Assembly: GCA_018266335.1 (NCBI GenBank)
Contig: JAFEAR010000236.1
Coordinates: forward strand, 34,052-98,051
Length of the DNA stretch: 64,000 bases
Origin: Bdellovibrionales bacterium
Lineage (GTDB): Bacteria; Bdellovibrionota; UBA2428
Direction of reading: 5' to 3'
How positions within the stretch are numbered: position 1 is the stretch's first letter; every line of letters begins with the position of its first letter. The translations under genes were made by a program, and so were the position numbers. This document shows positions 50,189-60,914 of the stretch, piece after piece. The notes beneath the pieces were generated by a model. It saw nothing but the letters and a program-made list of their open reading frames with translations, was not told the origin of the DNA and did not search any database.

Positions 50189-51193
50189 TCAATCTCGGCG
50201 GAAGCCATACTTCCCCTTTTCAGGGTTGTCGATGTAGTCCTCCCAGTCGGTGTTGCCACTGAACAGGTTCTGCATGCGCTGACTGCGTGCCGTCTTCTTG
50301 TCTGCATAGGCTGCGTCGAGAATTTCAGCGGCCGGGAGAATCCACCTGTCGTTGATAGCCTGCTCGAACATGTAGCGGACTGCCGCAGCCTGACGCTCGC
50401 CCTTGATCGTCCAGGGCTTGGTCTTGGTGCGGATGGTCAGCGTGTTGGTGTACTCGTCGAAGTGCACCGGCAACACGGGGCGGATCGCGCCATCGGGCGG
50501 AGCGGCCAGTATTCGATGCAGGAGATCCATGTCGATGCACGGCGTGGCGACGTAGTCGACGATTGAAGCTCGTAGCGATGCGAATCGGTAGCTTCGCGGC
50601 GGCCGGACAAACTGCGGCAGCACACCGCCCGACGACAAGATCAGGCCCTGATCAGGCAGACTGGTTTGGCTGAAATGCCGAAACACCTGTTCGACGGATT
50701 GCGCCAACCCACGAACAAGCCAGACGTCTGTCAGTGCTGGTCCCACTTTGGTCTTGCCAAGATGCCACAGTGAATCGTCCAGCAAGGGCGTCTCGATTCC
50801 CTTGCGCAGCGCCTGCGCGATACCGAGAAGATCAGAGACGACGTTCAGGATTGCCGGCGGTCGGACGCTGAAGACTGCGACCTCTGCGGCCGGGACGAAC
50901 TTCCATCGAAAAGTCTCGGGGCACCGATATCGATAGCGGTCAGGCTGGTCATCCTCCTCCAGGTCGACATGCACGCGGTCATCGCCGAGTGGCGCTGGGT
51001 AGCTCCCGGCATAGCCGGTGCAATCGGTCCACTGCTCCAGCAGGTTCGGCGTCAAAGATGTCCGTCCAAGGACACTCCACCCGGGCACACCACGAAGCCT
51101 CCGTCCATCGCCATCGGCAATCGGCTGCCCAGACTGTTCGAACAGGTCGATCAGATCAAGCAGCGACTGTGTCGGCAGGGGCTTCGACGACAT
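50189..51193 (-). CDS. Unknown prophage gene, partner of 51156-52385
   Basis: A 334-residue protein without a recognised domain. It begins MSSKPLPTQSLLDLIDLFEQ; the middle is beta-rich (RYRYRCPETFRWKFVPAAEVAVF) and the C-terminus helical (ERQAAAVRYMFEQAINDRWILPAAEILDAAYADKK, then RMQNLFSGNTDWEDYI). ATG 51193 lies 38 bp inside the preceding gene, implying tight coupling. Location between the immunity module and early operon, with its own terminator, is typical of phage cargo such as defence or exclusion genes, but nothing in the sequence proves this. Confidence 0.75.
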   Translation of the reverse strand: MSSKPLPTQSLLDLIDLFEQSGQPIADGDGRRLRGVPGWSVLGRTSLTPNLLEQWTDCTGYAGSYPAPLGDDRVHVDLEEDDQPDRYRYRCPETFRWKFVPAAEVAVFSVRPPAILNVVSDLLGIAQALRKGIETPLLDDSLWHLGKTKVGPALTDVWLVRGLAQSVEQVFRHFSQTSLPDQGLILSSGGVLPQFVRPPRSYRFASLRASIVDYVATPCIDMDLLHRILAAPPDGAIRPVLPVHFDEYTNTLTIRTKTKPWTIKGERQAAAVRYMFEQAINDRWILPAAEILDAAYADKKTARSQRMQNLFSGNTDWEDYIDNPEKGKYGFRRD

Positions 51194-52385
51194 GGCCGAT
51201 CTCCTTCACCAGATGCCATTTGGCCAGCAGTCGGTCGCACAGTGCCCGGTCCTTTTCCCGCTTGGTCTTGATGTTGCACTTGTTGTCGTCGCGCAGGATC
51301 ACGGTGATCGTCCGTGCGCGGTCCTTGCCGACCTTTTTCAGCTTGATGGCCAGCTTGGCGTAGTTGAGGTGGTGATCGCGGAAGTCGAAGGCGGGGCCGA
51401 TCAACGACCGGGCGGCCGCGTGGATGTCATCGACGTCCTTGGTCCAGATCTTCACCAGGAGCGACCGGCCATTGCCAGCGGCGTAGCCGAGCTCGACGAC
51501 CTTGACGAACGCCACCGGCTCGCCGGACAAGTCGAAATTTCGCGGCGCCGCCAAGCTCTGGTAGTCGTATTGCTTGAGCGGGATCTTCTCGCCGGTGATG
51601 GGCGATTGCAGCAGGGTGTCCGCCACAATGCGCGCCAACGCTTCGCGGCCCGCCGTATCTTTCGACAGCACCTCCAGGTGCCCATTGGCCGGCTCGTAAG
51701 TGATGTGCGAAGACACCGCCCGGATCACCTCCTGAGCCACCAATTCGCTGGCCTGCACGCAGTCAATGATTTCCGGTGGGCGGTTGTGATGGATGCTGAT
51801 CTGGTACAGATCCACGTCCTCGCCGGTCTGCGTATCGGGCCGGAGGCGTTTGAAGATCTGGATCGCGACCGCGTCATCGGAGCACCCCAATTGTTGAGCG
51901 ACGGTCTGGTGGAATGCCGTCTTAGCCGTCGCGTCGTCGAGTACCGCCAGGTTGGCGGGCGCCATGAATCCGGAGTAGCAGGAGGCGCTTTGCCGGAATA
52001 CGTCGGCCTGTCGGGCGTTGAGGGCTTCCTCGAAGATCACGGGTTCATTGATGTGCAACCACAGCGCCCGCTGGTACTGGTTCGGAATTGCGGCGAAGGT
52101 TTCCCGGGCGGCGTCATCGAAAATGTCGTCCTTGAAGCCGTCGATGACGTCCTGGCCGGCGCCGTCTGACAGCAGCACGATCCGTTCTGCCACTTCTTCG
52201 ATCCGCTGCCGCTCGCCCACCTCAAGAGCCGTAAGCACAGCCTCCATCTGTTCACGCTGTTCTTTCTTGGGCTTCTTGGCGTCCACATCCGGCATGGCCA
52301 GGCCGAACTCGTCCACCATGAATGTACGGAACACCGCCGGCGGCAAGTGGCCCAGGAGCTTGCTCAGGTTTTCTGCATCGTTCAT
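51156..52385 (-). CDS. Unknown prophage gene, first of two-gene module
   Basis: A 409-residue soluble protein (MNDAENLSKLLGHLPPAVFR). The N-terminal third is helical and charged, the middle is mixed, and the C-terminal third (YAKLAIKLKKVGKDRARTITVILRDDNKCNIKTKREKDRALCDRLL) is very basic and suggests nucleic-acid binding. No family recognised. The gene is divergent from the XRE gene with 199 bp between, where operator palindromes lie, so it is probably controlled by that regulator. Confidence 0.75.
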   Translation of the reverse strand: MNDAENLSKLLGHLPPAVFRTFMVDEFGLAMPDVDAKKPKKEQREQMEAVLTALEVGERQRIEEVAERIVLLSDGAGQDVIDGFKDDIFDDAARETFAAIPNQYQRALWLHINEPVIFEEALNARQADVFRQSASCYSGFMAPANLAVLDDATAKTAFHQTVAQQLGCSDDAVAIQIFKRLRPDTQTGEDVDLYQISIHHNRPPEIIDCVQASELVAQEVIRAVSSHITYEPANGHLEVLSKDTAGREALARIVADTLLQSPITGEKIPLKQYDYQSLAAPRNFDLSGEPVAFVKVVELGYAAGNGRSLLVKIWTKDVDDIHAAARSLIGPAFDFRDHHLNYAKLAIKLKKVGKDRARTITVILRDDNKCNIKTKREKDRALCDRLLAKWHLVKEIGHVVEAPADTVAA

Positions 52386-52468
52386 CTACATACCCCTTAA
52401 AAGGTTTGGATCGGCTTGGTATCAGCCTCGACGGCCCCTTCTTCTTGTTGGGGTGTGCAGACCGATGA

Positions 52469-52542
52469 CGTTCGGTGTACCGAACGATTCAGATTGTCGC
52501 GGAGCGGTTAGGGGTTTGTCAAGCAGGTACGAAATCGTTCGG
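52469..52542. promoter_or_regulatory. Operator region between divergent unknown gene and XRE gene
   Basis: A perfect 18-bp palindrome, CGTTCGGTGTACCGAACG (52469-52486), and a further half site CGTTCGG (52536-52542) lie in the 199-bp divergent region. A TATTAT at 52551-52556 could be the -10 box of the XRE gene. The spacing suits a repressor that controls both directions. Confidence 0.75.
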
Positions 52543-52584
52543 CGTAGTGGTATTATTTTCGGATTGAAGCCAACAAATGAGGAA

Positions 52585-52911
52585 ATGCCGGTGCCATCGC
52601 CCCTGGGGGACAAGATCCGCGCACTGCGGAAGCAAAAGAAACTCAGTCTGGAACAGTTGGCCGAACTGACCGACTCCAGCAAGAGCTACATCTGGGAACT
52701 GGAAAACAAAGACGATCCGAAACCATCGGCCGAGAAAATCGGCAAGATTGCCGCCGTCCTCGAGGTGACCACGGAGTTCCTGCTGACCGAGTCAGCAACC
52801 ACCCCGGACGAGGAAGTGCTCGACGAGGCCTTCTTCCGTAAGTACAAGAACATGTCCGAGCCGGACAAGAAGAAGATCCGCAAGATCCTCGATGCCTGGG
52901 AAGATGAATGA
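52585..52911 (+). CDS. XRE-family transcription regulator
   Basis: A 108-residue repressor-like protein. HTH region: PLGDKIRALRKQKKLSLEQLAELTDSSKSYIWELENKDDPKPSAEKI, then LLTESATTPDEEVLDEAFF and a charged end. The start is uncertain: ATG 52585 lies too close to GAGGA, whereas GTG 52591 has ideal spacing; I list the ATG. The stop overlaps the ImmA gene by 4 bp. With ImmA it resembles the ImmR/ImmA switches of mobile elements, in which the protease cleaves the repressor on induction. Confidence 0.9.
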   Translation: MPVPSPLGDKIRALRKQKKLSLEQLAELTDSSKSYIWELENKDDPKPSAEKIGKIAAVLEVTTEFLLTESATTPDEEVLDEAFFRKYKNMSEPDKKKIRKILDAWEDE

Positions 52912-53819
52912 CGGACGCGAAAAAGCCCATGGCCGAGGCCAACCGCATCTCGTCCATGCTCAACACGGTTCTCGGTGCGGATCGCTTTCCAGTCAAGGTT
53001 GACGAACTGGCGTTGGAGTATTCCCGCCAGTGCTTTTCGGACTCGCCAATCGACAAGGTTCGGGGCGAGGATCTGGAAGGTTTCGATGGTCTGCTGAAGG
53101 CCAATAAGGCGCGCTCGAAGTGGCTGGTCCTCTATAACAGCGCCACCCCGTCGGAAGGCCGCAAGCGCTTCACCATCGCGCATGAGTTCGGTCACTACAT
53201 CCTGCACCGTCACCAGCAGGACATTTTCGAGTGCGGCGACGGTGATATCGAAACGGGAGACAACAACGAGCGCGACATCGAGGCAGAGGCGGACTTGTTT
53301 GCTTCGACCCTGCTGATGCCGCTGGACGACTTTCGGCGCCAGGTCGACGGCCAGCCGATCAGCTTCGATCTACTGGGCCACTGCGCCGACCGCTATGGTG
53401 TATCGCTCACGGCCGCCGCCTTGCGTTGGACCGAGATCGCTCCCAGGCGCGCCGTACTGGTAGCCAGCCGCGACGATCACATGCTGTGGGCCAAGTCGAA
53501 CAAGGCGGCGCTCAGGTCCGGCGCCTACTTCGCGACGCGCAAGAACACTATCGAGCTGCCGCACGATGCGCTGGCGCACAGCTACAACGCCTTTGACATG
53601 TGCGACAACCGGACGGGGCGCGCCCAGTCCTGGTTTGCCCGCGAGCTTGCCAGCATGCCAGTCACGGAGATGACGCGCGTCGCGGGTCAGTACGACTACA
53701 CGCTGACACTGCTATTGCTGCCCGAGGCCGAGTGGCAGGGAGCGCGGCAAGATGATGAGGAACCGGAGGAAGACACTTACGACCGCTTCATCCGTAACGG
53801 CCAGTACCCGGTGCGATAG
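52908..53819 (+). CDS. ImmA/IrrE-family metallopeptidase
   Basis: A 303-residue protein with the zinc-protease motif HEFGH (92-96) and downstream DIEAEADLFASTLLMP, the third ligand region. ImmA proteases cut XRE repressors to induce mobile elements. Translation is coupled to the XRE gene by a 4-bp overlap. The C-terminal third (YFATRKNTIELPHDALAHS onward) may sense a signal. A cleavage site in the partner repressor cannot be read from sequence. Confidence 0.92.
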   Translation: MTDAKKPMAEANRISSMLNTVLGADRFPVKVDELALEYSRQCFSDSPIDKVRGEDLEGFDGLLKANKARSKWLVLYNSATPSEGRKRFTIAHEFGHYILHRHQQDIFECGDGDIETGDNNERDIEAEADLFASTLLMPLDDFRRQVDGQPISFDLLGHCADRYGVSLTAAALRWTEIAPRRAVLVASRDDHMLWAKSNKAALRSGAYFATRKNTIELPHDALAHSYNAFDMCDNRTGRAQSWFARELASMPVTEMTRVAGQYDYTLTLLLLPEAEWQGARQDDEEPEEDTYDRFIRNGQYPVR

Positions 53820-53836
53820 CTCATGGTGGATCGATC

Positions 53837-55051
53837 ATGAGCGCCCACAAGTGGCAATTCGCTGCCCGTTTTCGCCGGCATGCCTTCGGCTGGCGCTCCG
53901 ACACGCCGGCGCAGCGGATCAAGGAAGCCATCACGGAGATCAAGCAGGTCGCCCGCAAGGAGCCCGTGCTCGCAGCTGAGGGGGCCATCACCCTGCTGGA
54001 AAAGCTCTCCCCGGCGCTGGAACAGGTGGACAGTTCCTCGGGCGCCCTGGGCTCGGCGGTGAACAAGGCCATCGATACCCTCGTGCCGATCATCATCAAG
54101 GCCGACGTCGATCAGAAGATTCGGCAACGCTGGCTGGAGCGGCTATGGCAGGCCTTGCAGGACGACGAGATGCCCTACATCGAACTGCTGGGCGACTACT
54201 GGGGCGAGTTATGCGTGACGCCAGAGTTGGCTTCGCAATGGGCCGATGAGTTTCTACCCGTCGTCGAGAGCGTATGGAGCCCGAAGGCCTCAGGGCACGG
54301 ATTCTTCAAGGGCACCAGCGCTTGCCTGGCATCGATGTATGCGGCGGGTCGTCACCAGGAACTGTTGGCGCTGCTGGATAAGGCACCCTTCAAGTGGTGG
54401 CACGACCGACGTTGGGGAGTGAAGGCCCTGGCCGCGATGGGCAAGAAGGCGGAGGCGATCCGCTACGCCGAGGAGTCGCGCGGTCTCAATGATCCTGGCT
54501 GGCAGATTGCCCAGGCCTGCGAAGAGATCCTGTTGTCCTCCGGTTTGCACGACGAGGCCTACCGCCGCTATGCCATCGAGGCGAATCAGGGCACCACGAA
54601 TCTGGCGACGTTTCGTGCCATCGCCAAGAAGTATCCCAACAAGCAGCCGGAAGAGATCCTGCACGACCTGGTAGCCAGCGCGCCTGGCGCCGAGGGCAAG
54701 TGGTTCGCCGCTGCCAAGGACGCGGGTTTGTTCGCAGTGGCTGTTGAACTGGTGACACGCAGCCCGACCGATCCGCGCACGCTGACGCGCGCCGCCCGTG
54801 ATTACACCGAGAAGCAGCCTGAATTCGCGCTCGCCGCAGGTCTCGCTGCGTTGCGCTGGATCTCTCTCGGCCATGGCTACGACATCACCGGCGCTGATGT
54901 GCTCGATGCTTATTCGGCAATCACGCAGGCGGTAGCGAATGCGGGTGTTCCAGCCCAGCAGGTTAACGAGCAAATCAGGGAAATGATCGCCAGCACCCAG
55001 CCCGGCAATTCGTTGATGAAGACCATCCTCGCCCGTCATCTGGCGAACTAA
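53837..55051 (+). CDS. Helical-repeat (TPR-like) protein, unknown
   Basis: A 404-residue protein, 17 nt after ImmA. It is wholly helical with alternating hydrophobic pattern (AIRYAEESRGLNDPGWQIAQACEEILLSSGLHDEAYRRYA, then FALAAGLAALRWISLGHGYD) suggesting tetratricopeptide-like hairpins from about residue 150. No catalytic motif. As third gene of the XRE-ImmA transcript it may take part in sensing or in exclusion, but I know no such function. Confidence 0.72.
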   Translation: MSAHKWQFAARFRRHAFGWRSDTPAQRIKEAITEIKQVARKEPVLAAEGAITLLEKLSPALEQVDSSSGALGSAVNKAIDTLVPIIIKADVDQKIRQRWLERLWQALQDDEMPYIELLGDYWGELCVTPELASQWADEFLPVVESVWSPKASGHGFFKGTSACLASMYAAGRHQELLALLDKAPFKWWHDRRWGVKALAAMGKKAEAIRYAEESRGLNDPGWQIAQACEEILLSSGLHDEAYRRYAIEANQGTTNLATFRAIAKKYPNKQPEEILHDLVASAPGAEGKWFAAAKDAGLFAVAVELVTRSPTDPRTLTRAARDYTEKQPEFALAAGLAALRWISLGHGYDITGADVLDAYSAITQAVANAGVPAQQVNEQIREMIASTQPGNSLMKTILARHLAN

Positions 55052-55176
55052 AGGGGACCTGCTTTTCGCAGAAACCCGCATCGGTTCGCACGACTCCGAA
55101 ACTCCCTCATGGTGTCGGCGGCAGTCCATCCGGACAATTTCACTGCATGTGAGTTTGACCGAGAGGACCGCTACCG

Positions 55177-55395
55177 ATGCATCAAATCAACCATCTACCA
55201 CCCGAGCGGATGACGCCGGAGCAGCGTCGCTGCGAAATCGCGTCACTGCTGGCCAACGGCCTGGCCCGTCTGCGTATCGGCGGTGCAGAACAGTCCGCAC
55301 ACATGGCCGAAGCGAGCGAGTTTGAGCTTGGCTTCTCTGGCAACCAGCGCGTTCATACAGACCCCGTCAACAAGACAACTACGGAGTCGAAATGA
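55177..55395 (+). CDS. Small protein upstream of DUF2924 gene
   Basis: A 72-residue protein (MHQINHLPPERMTPEQRRCE). The helical stretch MTPEQRRCEIASLLANGLARLR is recognisable in many small proteins preceding recombinase clusters. The C-terminal 24 residues encode LGFSGNQRVH, that is, leader motif copy 4. Its TGA overlaps the DUF2924 ATG by 4 bp (ATGA). Function unknown. Confidence 0.72.
   Translation: MHQINHLPPERMTPEQRRCEIASLLANGLARLRIGGAEQSAHMAEASEFELGFSGNQRVHTDPVNKTTTESK
55326..55356 (+). repeat. Leader motif copy 4 (before DUF2924 gene)
   Basis: GCTTGGCTTC, TCTGGC, AACCAGCGCGTTCAT; starts 66 nt before the ATG at 55392. Here it is inside the end of a coding gene (residues LGFSGNQRVH), with the same spacing to the next start as copies 1-3. 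Confidence 0.8.
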
Positions 55396-55898
55396 GCATG
55401 CAAACACCATCATTTTCCACGCCGCCATCGCTGGCGGCGCAGATTGCCAGGCTGCCCGAGATGCCGATGGCAGAGATCCGGGCACTCTGGCAGAAGCTGG
55501 TCGGTGGCGACACGCCCACCCACAATCGCCAGTTCCTCGAACGCCGGATTGCCTACCGGCTGCAAGAGCTGGAGTTCCGCAAAGTCGACGCCAACCTGCT
55601 GGATCGCAACCAGCGTCGCATCGAATCTCTGGTCGAAACCGGCAAGGTGAAAAAACGCGACCGCGATTACCGTCCTGCCGCTGGCACGGTACTGGTCCGG
55701 GAATACAAAGGCGTCGAGTACCGCGTGATCGCAACCGCCGACGGCCAGTATGACTTCCAGGGACGCATGTACCCGAGCCTCTCGATGATCGCCCGCGAAA
55801 TCACCGGTATGCGCTGGTCGGGTCCGCTGTTCTTTGGCCTCAAGCCGCCATCCAATGCCAAGACCAAGCCCGCCACCAAGAAGAGAGGTGGACGATGA
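55392..55898 (+). CDS. DUF2924 domain protein
   Basis: A 168-residue basic protein (MSMQTPSFSTPPSLAAQIAR) with LPEMPMAEIRALWQKLVGGDTPTHNRQFLERRIAYRLQELEF, the DUF2924 signature, then RDRDYRPAAGTVLVREYKGVEYRVI and a Lys-rich end. Found directly before serine recombinase genes in many proteobacterial prophages and islands. It is likely a DNA-binding accessory to the recombinase. Overlaps it by 4 bp. Confidence 0.88.
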   Translation: MSMQTPSFSTPPSLAAQIARLPEMPMAEIRALWQKLVGGDTPTHNRQFLERRIAYRLQELEFRKVDANLLDRNQRRIESLVETGKVKKRDRDYRPAAGTVLVREYKGVEYRVIATADGQYDFQGRMYPSLSMIAREITGMRWSGPLFFGLKPPSNAKTKPATKKRGGR

Positions 55899-57246
55899 GC
55901 GAAGTCTTGAAGCGCCGCATGCGCTGCGCGGTCTACACGCGCAAATCCACCGATGAGGGGCTGGACCAAGAATACAACTCCATCGATGCCCAGCGTGATG
56001 CCGGTCATGCCTACATCGCCAGCCAGCGCGCCGAAGGTTGGATACCGGTAGCCGACGATTACGACGATCCGGCCTTCTCCGGTGGCAACATGGAACGTCC
56101 GGCGCTCCAGCGGATGATGGCGGACATCGAAGCCGGCAAGATCGATGTGGTCGTCATCTACAAGATCGACCGACTGACGCGCAGCCTGGCGGACTTCTCC
56201 AAGATGGTCGAAGTGTTCGAACGCTATGGCGTGTCGTTCGTGTCGGTCACCCAGCAGTTCAACACGACGACCTCGATGGGGCGGCTGATGCTGAACATCC
56301 TGCTGTCCTTCGCCCAGTTCGAACGCGAGGTCACCGGCGAGCGCATCCGCGACAAGATCGCGGCCAGCAAGCGCAAGGGTATGTGGATGGGTGGCGTGCC
56401 GCCGCTGGGCTACGACGTCGAGAACCGGCGGCTGGTGCCCAACGAACGCGAGGCCAAGCTGATCCGGCACATCTTCCAGCGCTTCGTCGAACTCGGCTCC
56501 AGTACCGCACTGGTCAAGGAACTGAAACTGGATGGCGTGACGTCGAAGGCGTGGACCACGCAAGACGGCAAGACCCGCGATGGCAGGCCGATCGACAAGG
56601 GCCACATCTACAAGCTCCTGAGCAACCGGACTTACCTTGGCGAGTTGCGGCACAAAGAGCAGTGGTACCAGGCCGAACACCCGCCCATCATCAGCCGCGA
56701 GCTGTGGGACAGCGTCCACGCGATTCTGGAGACGAATGGCCGGGTGCGGGGCAACACGACGCGGGCCAAGGTTCCCTATCTGCTCAAGGGCATCGTGTTC
56801 GGCAACGACGGCCGTGCACTGTCCCCGTGGCACACCACCAAGAAGAATGGCCGGCGCTACCGGTACTACGTGCCCCAGCGCGACGCCAAGGAACACGCCG
56901 GTGCCTCGGGTCTGCCGCGACTGCCTGCCGCAGAACTCGAATCGGCGGTGCTCGACCAGCTGCGGGCGATCCTGCGCGCCCCGAATCTCCTGGGTGAGAT
57001 GCTGCCGCAGGCGATCAAGCTCGACCCGACCTTGGACGAAGCCAAGATCACCGTGGCCATGACCCGACTCGACGCGATTTGGGATCAGCTTTTCCCGGCC
57101 GAGCAGACCCGGATCGTGAAACTGCTGGTCGAGAAAGTCATCGTGTCACCCAACGACCTCGAAGTGCGGCTGCGCGCCAACGGCATCGAACGCCTGGTGC
57201 TGGAGCTGCGCCCCGAACCGGTCGAGCAACGAGAGGAAGCACTGGC

Positions 57247-57250
<4 letters not shown>
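55895..57250 (+). CDS. Large serine recombinase (candidate phage integrase)
   Basis: A 451-residue serine recombinase: resolvase domain (residues 7-150) with catalytic Ser18 in VYTRKSTDEG, YKIDRLTRSLADF and FERYGVSFVSVTQQFNTTTSMGRLMLNILLSFAQFEREVTGERIRDK, then the recombinase domain (about 165-280, VPPLGYDVENRRLVPNEREA) and a charged C-terminal part. No zinc-ribbon cysteine set is obvious in the last third. It should cut and rejoin att sites; no other integrase is present. Co-encoded with DUF2924 and an HTH partner, both overlapping by 4 bp. Confidence 0.9.
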
Positions 57251-59658
<2,408 letters not shown>

Positions 59659-59671
59659 GGGGGAACTCCTG

Positions 59672-60034
59672 TCAGTAGAACAGTGGAAGAACATAGGGAA
59701 ATGCGAGTGCGATCACGACGAGCGCGGCCACGATCCAGAAGATGATCTTGTAGGTACTCCTCACCTGGGGCACAGCGCAGACCTCACTCGGTTTACATGC
59801 TTGCACTGGGCGAAAGATGCGCCGGTACGCAAAGAACATGGCCACCAATGCAGCGCCGATGAAGATCGGGCGATAGGGCTCCAGCGCAGTCAGATTGCCG
59901 ATCCATGCGCCGCTGAACCCAAGAGCAACCAGGACCAGGGGTCCGAGGCAACAGGTCGAAGCAAGGATCGCGGCCAGTCCGCCGGCGAACAATGCGCCGC
60001 GTCCTGCTTGTGGTTCGGTCTGGAGATCAGGCAT
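59672..60034 (-). CDS. merT: Mercuric ion transporter MerT
   Basis: A 120-residue inner membrane protein with three transmembrane segments. The vicinal pair CC (28-29, in STCCLGPL) lies in the first and a second cysteine pair (80, 86; ACKPSEVC) on the cytosolic loop, both used to relay Hg(II) from MerP to MerA. First gene after the mer promoter at 60071-60101. Confidence 0.95.
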   Translation of the reverse strand: MPDLQTEPQAGRGALFAGGLAAILASTCCLGPLVLVALGFSGAWIGNLTALEPYRPIFIGAALVAMFFAYRRIFRPVQACKPSEVCAVPQVRSTYKIIFWIVAALVVIALAFPYVLPLFY

Positions 60035-60070
60035 ACGCTTTTCCTTTGGAATTCTGTTTTGGATAGCGTA

Positions 60071-60101
60071 ACCTTACTTCCGTACTTAAGTACGGAGTCA
60101 A
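60071..60101 (-). promoter_or_regulatory. mer operon promoter and MerR operator
   Basis: Minus strand: -35 TTGACT (60096-60101), a 19-bp spacer (60077-60095), -10 TAAGGT (60071-60076). The long spacer containing a 16-bp palindrome (CCGTACTTAAGTACGG, 60080-60095) is the hallmark of MerR-regulated promoters, where Hg-MerR untwists the DNA to activate transcription. Confidence 0.95.
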
Positions 60102-60106
60102 GCGAT

Positions 60107-60523
60107 ATGCAGAAAGAACTCGAGAATCTGACCATCGGTGCTTTTGCCAGCGCCGCCGGGGTCAACGTGGAGACCATTCGGTTCTATCAGCGCAAAGGCC
60201 TGTTGCCCGAACCAGACAAGCCCTACGGGAGCATCCGCCGCTACGGCAAGGCGGATGTCACGCGGGTGCGTTTCGTGAAGTCGGCTCAGCGGCTGGGATT
60301 CAGCCTGGATGAGGTCACGGAACTGCTCAAGCTCGAGGACGGAGCGCACTGCGATGAGGCGCGCGAGCAAGCGGAAAGAAAGCTGGCGGATGTACGGATC
60401 AAGCTTGCCGACCTGCGCCGGATCGAGCGGGTGCTCGCAGAGCTTGTCGAGCGTTGTTGCGCGGCGACAGGACAGGTCCGCTGTCCGCTGATCGAGGCTT
60501 TGCAGCAGACCCCGGTCGGATGA
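60107..60523 (+). CDS. merR: Mercury-responsive regulator MerR
   Basis: A 138-residue MerR protein starting [20 protein letters not shown], divergent from merTPA. The N-terminal HTH has [18 protein letters not shown]. The Hg(II)-binding cysteines lie at 82 (AHCDEA), 117 and 126 ([12 protein letters not shown]), exactly as in Tn501. It binds 60080-60095 and represses, then activates, merTPA. No merD, merC or merE is present. Confidence 0.96.
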   Translation: MQKELENLTIGAFASAAGVNVETIRFYQRKGLLPEPDKPYGSIRRYGKADVTRVRFVKSAQRLGFSLDEVTELLKLEDGAHCDEAREQAERKLADVRIKLADLRRIERVLAELVERCCAATGQVRCPLIEALQQTPVG

Positions 60524-60530
60524 CACCAGA

Positions 60531-60840
60531 TCCGATTCGGGGCTGTTTCCATCGCCCACCAATGCTGCAATCCAACCGCTTGATTCGTCCGCGCGTAACC
60601 CGCTGATCTGTATGGCTCAGCGATGTAGCCTTTGCGGACTTCGGGCGGGCTTCAGGGAGCGAGGTCGGAGCGAGGAATGGCCAGGAGAGAGTGGAATGTG
60701 GCCCGGAACGGCCGATTCGGGCGGCTGGCGAAGTCCGCAGGCTTCCGCAGGAACCCCCAACAACACGCGGGAACCGGCGCGATTGGGCAAGAAAAAACCC
60801 CAACCGAGAACGGTTGGGGTTTCATTATTGGTGGCCGAAG
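60531..60840. repeat. ssrA-flank-like repeat, copy A
   Basis: About 300 bp matching the sequence next to ssrA at 63441-63730 with a near-constant offset of 2910. An exact 28-bp match (60573-60600 with 63483-63510) is followed by further islands, such as GCCTTTGCGGACTTCGGGC at 60628 and GCGAAGTCCGCAG at 60728. It includes a terminator and then ATTGGTGG, which resembles the 3' end of ssrA in decayed form (60828-60855). Likely a remnant of an attachment region. The bases 60841-60914 to the next gene hold nothing I can assign. Confidence 0.8.
60792..60822 (-). terminator. Terminator in repeat copy A
   Basis: 12-bp stem (AAACCCCAACCG / CGGTTGGGGTTT, loop AGAA) followed on the minus strand by a T-run (60792-60797). 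It also has U-like sequence on the plus side and could work in both directions, ending transcripts from the transporter gene. Confidence 0.75.
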
Positions 60841-60914
60841 GGGAATATGAAGTCTCGTTCGGAATGGTGCGGATTCGTGCGGAAAGATGCGGGTTCCTGC
60901 GAATCAGTGAGGAC

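Noticed and set aside
52551..52556. Full sigma-70 promoter for the XRE gene using TTGTCA at 52516
   Set aside because: The spacing to TATTAT is 29 bp, too long; only the -10 box is kept as likely.
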